From: an uncultured bacterium
GTDB lineage: Bacteria > Bacteroidota > Bacteroidia > Bacteroidales > JACABE01
Length of the DNA: 8,680 nucleotides
Assembly: GCA_903911455.1 (NCBI GenBank)
Contig: CAIWDQ010000119.1
Location: 1-8,680, forward strand
Direction of reading: 5' to 3'
Below, piece by piece: positions 5,695 through 8,680 of the stretch. Below the pieces are notes generated by a model. That model was given only the letters and a program-made list of their open reading frames with translations. It searched no databases and was not told the DNA's origin. The position numbers were made by a program, and so were the translations under genes. The number at the start of each line of letters is the position of its first letter. Within the stretch, counting starts at the first letter, position 1.

Positions 5695-8520
5695 ATGAAG
5701 AAGTTTATTCATTTTTCAATTAAATTAGTACTTTCTGTTACTTTGTTAGTAATGTTAGCAGTGAGTACGTTTGCAATGGGCATAAATGTAAATGCAACAG
5801 ATGAAATACAGACTAACGATCTTACTTTATCAAGGACTAATATTACATTAGCAACATTTCTAGCATGTACTGATACTTTTGCCATTACATCTAACGTTAC
5901 ATGGACAATCACTATTGCTCCTACAGCTAATTCAACGGTTATGCCTACCTGGTTATCTGTTTCGCCTGTTTCAGGTTCTAATAATATGATTATAAATATA
6001 GCTGCTGTTCCTAATACAACTACAGCTATCAGAGGTGCTATTGTAAAGATTACTTATGGTACTACAACTAAACAGGTTGAAGTACATCAACCGGCTGCAC
6101 CGACTACTGTTTCGTTTTTGAATGTTTCAAGAACCAACATTACATTACCTTCTTACCTTGCTTGTACTGATACTTTTGCGGTAACATCAAATGTTGTATG
6201 GACTGCTGCTGTTACAACTGTTAATTCTGCAGGAAATCCTATCACTTGGCTTACTGTTACACCAGTTAATGGTTCAAACAATCTTATTGTTAATCTGGCT
6301 GCTCAGGCTAATACTACTACTGCTGCAAGAGTTGCATATGTTGTAGTCTCTTCTGGTACTTTAAGTAAGACTATTGAAGTACATCAACCTGCTGCATCTA
6401 CAACTCCTGCTTCATATTTATATGTGTCTAGAACTAATATTACGTTACCATCATTCAATGCATGTACTGATACTTTTGCAGTAACATCTAATGTTAGCTG
6501 GACTGCTGCTGTTACTCCTGTTAATACAACAGGAGGGCCTATCACGTGGCTTACAGTTACTCCTGTTAACGGTTCAAACAATCTTATTCTTAATTTATCT
6601 GCTGCAGCTAATACTACTTCAGCAGCCAGAGTTGCTTATGTAGTTGTTACATCGGGTACTTTAAGCAAGACCATTGAAGTGCATCAACCAGCTGCTCCAA
6701 CTACTGTTTCTTACTTGAATGTGTCTAGAACCAACATTACTTTGTCTACTTTTAATGCTTGTACTGACACTTTTGCAGTAACATCTAATGTTAACTGGGC
6801 TATTAGTATAATGTCAAATTCGTCAAGTGCTACGCCTGTTACATGGCTAACAGTAGCACCAATTACAGGTAGTAATAATCTAATTGTTAATTTATCAGCT
6901 ACAGCTAACACTACAACAGTAGCAAAAGTTGCTTATGTAGTTGTTTCATCTGGTACTCTAAGCAAGACAATTGAAGTACATCAACCTGCTGCATCTACAA
7001 CTCCTGCTTCATATTTAAATGTATCAAGAACTAATATAACACTTGCTACATACAATGCTTGTACTGACACTTTTGCAGTAACATCTAATGTAACCTGGAA
7101 TGCTGCTGTAACTCCTGTTATTTCAACCGGAGGGCCTATTACTTGGTTAACTGTTACCCCTGTAAACGGAAGTAATAATCTTATTCTTAATTTATCAGCT
7201 GCAGCTAATACTACTTCAGCAGCCCGAGTTGCTTATGTTGTGGTTTCTTCAGGTACTTTAAGTAAAACTATTGAAGTTCATCAACCGGCAGCACCTGTTT
7301 CTACAACTCCATATTTATATGTATCAAGAACAACTATTACACTGCCTTCATACAATGCTTGTGTTGATACTTTTAAGATAACTTCAAATGTAAGCTGGAC
7401 TGCTACTGTAACTCCTGTTACTGCTACCGGCAATCCTATTACATGGCTTACTGTAACACCAATTAATGGGTCAAACAATCTTATTGCTAATCTTTCAGCT
7501 ACAGCTAATACAACAAATGCAGCCAGAGTTGCTTATGTAGTGGTTACTTCAGGTACTTTAAGCAAGACTATTGAAGTACATCAACCGGCTGCTCCAACAA
7601 CAGTTGCTTATTTATATGTATCTAGAAGCAATATCACATTGCCTTCATATAATGCTTGTAATGATACTTTTAAAATAACATCTAATGTTAACTGGAGCAT
7701 TACTTTTGGTGCTAATTCTGCAGGTTCTACTACTCCTCCAACCTGGTTGAGTGTTAATCCTGTTTCAGGTTCTAATAATCTTATTGTTAATATTACAGCT
7801 GCTGCCAATACTACTACTGCTGCAAGAGTAGCATACATTATTGTATCATCAGGCACTTTAAGTAAGACTATTGAAGTACATCAGCCAATAGCACCACTAC
7901 CAACTACATATCTTAATGTTTCGAGACCTGCTATTACATTGCTTACTTACAATGCTTGTACTGATACTTTTAAGATAACGTCTAATGTAAACTGGACTAT
8001 TAGTATTCTTGCTGCTCTTAATTCAAGTGGTTCATCTACTACTATCCCTACTTGGCTTACAGTTACTCCTATTACAGGCTCAAACAATATGGTCATTAAT
8101 ATTGCAGCTACTGCTAATACTGCTAATACACCAAGATATGCATATATTAAGGTGACTTCGGGTACTATGGATAAAATGATTTTGATAAAACAAGTAGGTG
8201 TGTCTCCTAATCCTAGTATGCCTATGATGGATAACGATCATTCATTTACATCTACTTCAAAAGGCAATGAAAGTACTATCACTCCTACCATTACGGCATA
8301 TCCTAATCCTACTAAAGATTATTTAATACTTAATTCAGCGCAAGCTTTTAGTAATAATGATTATGTTGATGTTTATTCGATGGATGGTAGAAAGGTATTA
8401 TCACAAAAACTTACTGGTAACACTGTTAAGTTAGACATCCAAGCCTTAAAGATTGGTATTTATTTCATTAAGATTACTCAAAACAACGAAGTAAGTGTAA
8501 AGACGATCTCTAAAAATTAG
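5695..8520 (+). CDS. Exported eight-domain BACON-repeat protein with T9SS C-terminal sorting domain
   Basis: The product has 941 residues. Residues 1-27 form a signal peptide (KK, hydrophobic core, then STFA before Met28), with no lipobox cysteine. Eight immunoglobulin-like domains follow, starting near residues 43, 142, 242, 341, 441, 541, 640 and 740. Each runs as (Y)LxVSRTNITL, ACTDTFxxTSNVxW, TWLTVxPxxGSNN, ANTT, AYxxVxSGTLSKTIEVHQPAAP. TSNxxW, WL and the closing strand with Q are the BACON signature (Bacteroidetes-associated, carbohydrate-binding, often N-terminal). Each domain has one cysteine, and there is none elsewhere. A Met/Ser-rich linker (about 835-865) leads to a type A T9SS sorting domain (866-941: YPNP, VDVYSMDGRKV, GIYFIKI). 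The protein should cross the outer membrane and be surface-attached or released. No catalytic domain is seen, so adhesion, glycan binding or a surface layer is inferred. The ATG at 5695 is preferred over an in-frame TTG at 5653, which would add 14 residues before the signal peptide. The gene has its own promoter. Confidence 0.9.
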   Translation: MKKFIHFSIKLVLSVTLLVMLAVSTFAMGINVNATDEIQTNDLTLSRTNITLATFLACTDTFAITSNVTWTITIAPTANSTVMPTWLSVSPVSGSNNMIINIAAVPNTTTAIRGAIVKITYGTTTKQVEVHQPAAPTTVSFLNVSRTNITLPSYLACTDTFAVTSNVVWTAAVTTVNSAGNPITWLTVTPVNGSNNLIVNLAAQANTTTAARVAYVVVSSGTLSKTIEVHQPAASTTPASYLYVSRTNITLPSFNACTDTFAVTSNVSWTAAVTPVNTTGGPITWLTVTPVNGSNNLILNLSAAANTTSAARVAYVVVTSGTLSKTIEVHQPAAPTTVSYLNVSRTNITLSTFNACTDTFAVTSNVNWAISIMSNSSSATPVTWLTVAPITGSNNLIVNLSATANTTTVAKVAYVVVSSGTLSKTIEVHQPAASTTPASYLNVSRTNITLATYNACTDTFAVTSNVTWNAAVTPVISTGGPITWLTVTPVNGSNNLILNLSAAANTTSAARVAYVVVSSGTLSKTIEVHQPAAPVSTTPYLYVSRTTITLPSYNACVDTFKITSNVSWTATVTPVTATGNPITWLTVTPINGSNNLIANLSATANTTNAARVAYVVVTSGTLSKTIEVHQPAAPTTVAYLYVSRSNITLPSYNACNDTFKITSNVNWSITFGANSAGSTTPPTWLSVNPVSGSNNLIVNITAAANTTTAARVAYIIVSSGTLSKTIEVHQPIAPLPTTYLNVSRPAITLLTYNACTDTFKITSNVNWTISILAALNSSGSSTTIPTWLTVTPITGSNNMVINIAATANTANTPRYAYIKVTSGTMDKMILIKQVGVSPNPSMPMMDNDHSFTSTSKGNESTITPTITAYPNPTKDYLILNSAQAFSNNDYVDVYSMDGRKVLSQKLTGNTVKLDIQALKIGIYFIKITQNNEVSVKTISKN
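5821..8196 (+). repeat. Tandem array of eight domain-encoding repeats, about 297-300 bp each
   Basis: Domain cores lie at 5821-6090, 6118-6390, 6418-6690, 6715-6987, 7015-7287, 7315-7587, 7612-7887 and 7912-8196. Domains 2-7 are very similar as protein, while many synonymous sites differ. Domains 1 and 8 are the most divergent. Domains 1-5 have TFA(V/I)TSNV where 6-8 have TFKITSNV, suggesting two sub-lineages. Linkers alternate: ASTTPAS follows domains 2 and 4, and APTTV follows 1, 3 and 6. Confidence 0.92.
6373..7017 (+). repeat. 48-bp perfect direct repeat marking a two-domain duplication
   Basis: Bases 6373-6420 and 6970-7017 are identical over 48 bp, exactly 597 bp (199 codons) apart, and encode IEVHQPAASTTPASYL. 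At the same offset, 6601-6627 matches 7198-7224 perfectly over 27 bp. The shared 597-bp offset means domains 2-3 and 4-5 are copies of one two-domain block. Confidence 0.85.
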
Positions 8521-8548
8521 GCAATAGGCAACAGGCAATAGGCAATAG
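8521..8548 (+). repeat. Four tandem copies of a 7-bp repeat
   Basis: The heptamers are GCAATAG, GCAACAG, GCAATAG and GCAATAG, beginning directly after the stop codon of the BACON-repeat gene. Only the second copy has a change. It is a short microsatellite of the kind prone to copy-number slippage. It lies outside coding sequence and no terminator hairpin accompanies it. An 8-bp direct repeat AGTGCCTT (8553-8560 and 8571-8578) follows it, flanking a 10-bp palindrome TAAGTACTTA (8560-8569). Confidence 0.85.
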
Positions 8549-8603
8549 GGGAAGTGCCTTAAGTACTTAGAGTGCCTTCTATGTTGCAAAACAAGTTTCA
8601 TAG

Positions 8604-8632
8604 TTGACATTTAACTTTTTTTTATAATTTTG
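8604..8632 (+). promoter_or_regulatory. Candidate promoter reading out of the right edge
   Basis: TTG (8604-8606) and TAATTTTG (8625-8632) are 18 bases apart, close to the Bacteroidetes -33/-7 arrangement. A TTGACA (8604-8609) and a TATAAT (8623-8628) overlap these boxes, but at only 13 bases they are too close for a classical sigma-70 promoter. Initiation would fall near 8639, on an unseen downstream gene or RNA. Confidence 0.5.
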
Positions 8633-8653
8633 TGTCATAAGTCTGAAGAGGAA

Positions 8654-8679
8654 GTGAGCTCTGCTGGAGAGCAACTCAC
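8654..8679 (+). other. Strong hairpin at the start of the right-edge transcript
   Basis: GTGA (8654-8657) pairs with TCAC (8676-8679), and GCTCT (8658-8662) pairs with AGAGC (8668-8672). The apical loop is GCTGG, and three unpaired bases AAC (8673-8675) lie on the 3' side. The stretch is markedly richer in G+C than its surroundings and begins about 15 bases after the expected transcription start. It could be the 5' end of a small RNA or of a structured mRNA leader. I do not recognise a family, and the element is cut by the window edge. Confidence 0.4.
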
Positions 8680-8680
8680 C

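Noticed and set aside
5709..7856. Minus-strand open frames recurring about every 300-600 bases across the repeat gene
   Set aside because: They are antisense shadows of the repeated domains. They share the array's period, have no promoter or start context of their own, and encode no recognisable product.
5821..8196. CRISPR-like or satellite array from the regular spacing
   Set aside because: The 297-300-bp period keeps one open frame throughout and encodes protein domains; there are no short identical repeats with unique spacers.
8579..8622. Terminator after the BACON-repeat gene (CTATG/CATAG inverted repeat with a later T-run)
   Set aside because: The stem is only 5 bp with a 15-base loop and is separated from the T-run, so it does not form a convincing terminator.
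8646..8680. Start of a tRNA, because GCTC-TGCTGGA-GAGC resembles a D-arm
   Set aside because: The base expected to be U8 is G, position 14 is T rather than A, and the would-be anticodon stem leads into CC where U33 is expected. The 3' half is outside the window, so it cannot be fully excluded.

Overview
The window is AT-rich and comes from a member of the Bacteroidota (Bacteroidetes). Four things support this: TAnnTTTG-type -7 promoter elements, start sites without a convincing Shine-Dalgarno, tandem BACON-type domains, and a C-terminal sorting domain of the type IX secretion system (T9SS). The genus cannot be told from the sequence. Six complete protein genes are present and all are intact.

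Left part (1-3654, minus strand): a compact operon read as sixA-like phosphohistidine phosphatase, then ppk1 (polyphosphate kinase), then ppx (exopolyphosphatase/GppA type). The gaps are 9 and 3 nt. It puts polyphosphate synthesis, polyphosphate breakdown and a histidine-phosphate phosphatase on one probable transcript. Beyond the end of ppx (52-132) lies an imperfect palindrome that looks like an interspersed repeat.

Middle (3655-5439): a 211-bp divergent promoter region, then a plus-strand pair. The first gene is a family 9 (heptosyltransferase-like) glycosyltransferase with a Cys/His cluster near its C-terminus. The second is a TsaC/YrdC threonylcarbamoyl-AMP synthase (tRNA t6A pathway). 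They share an ATGA stop/start overlap, so envelope-sugar transfer and tRNA modification are probably translated in a coupled way.

Right part (5440-8680): a near-ideal Bacteroidetes promoter (TTTG-N20-TATCTTTG) precedes a 941-residue exported protein. It is built almost wholly of eight BACON-like domains with a 99-100-residue period, followed by a T9SS sorting domain. Each domain carries exactly one cysteine at the same place and there is no other cysteine in the protein. DNA identity between alternate domains shows that the array grew partly by copying two-domain blocks. Downstream come four copies of a 7-bp tandem repeat, another candidate promoter, and the start of an unidentified, hairpin-forming transcript that runs off the window.

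Most of the window is ordinary housekeeping content. The least explained parts are the one-cysteine-per-domain BACON array and the structured element at the right edge.
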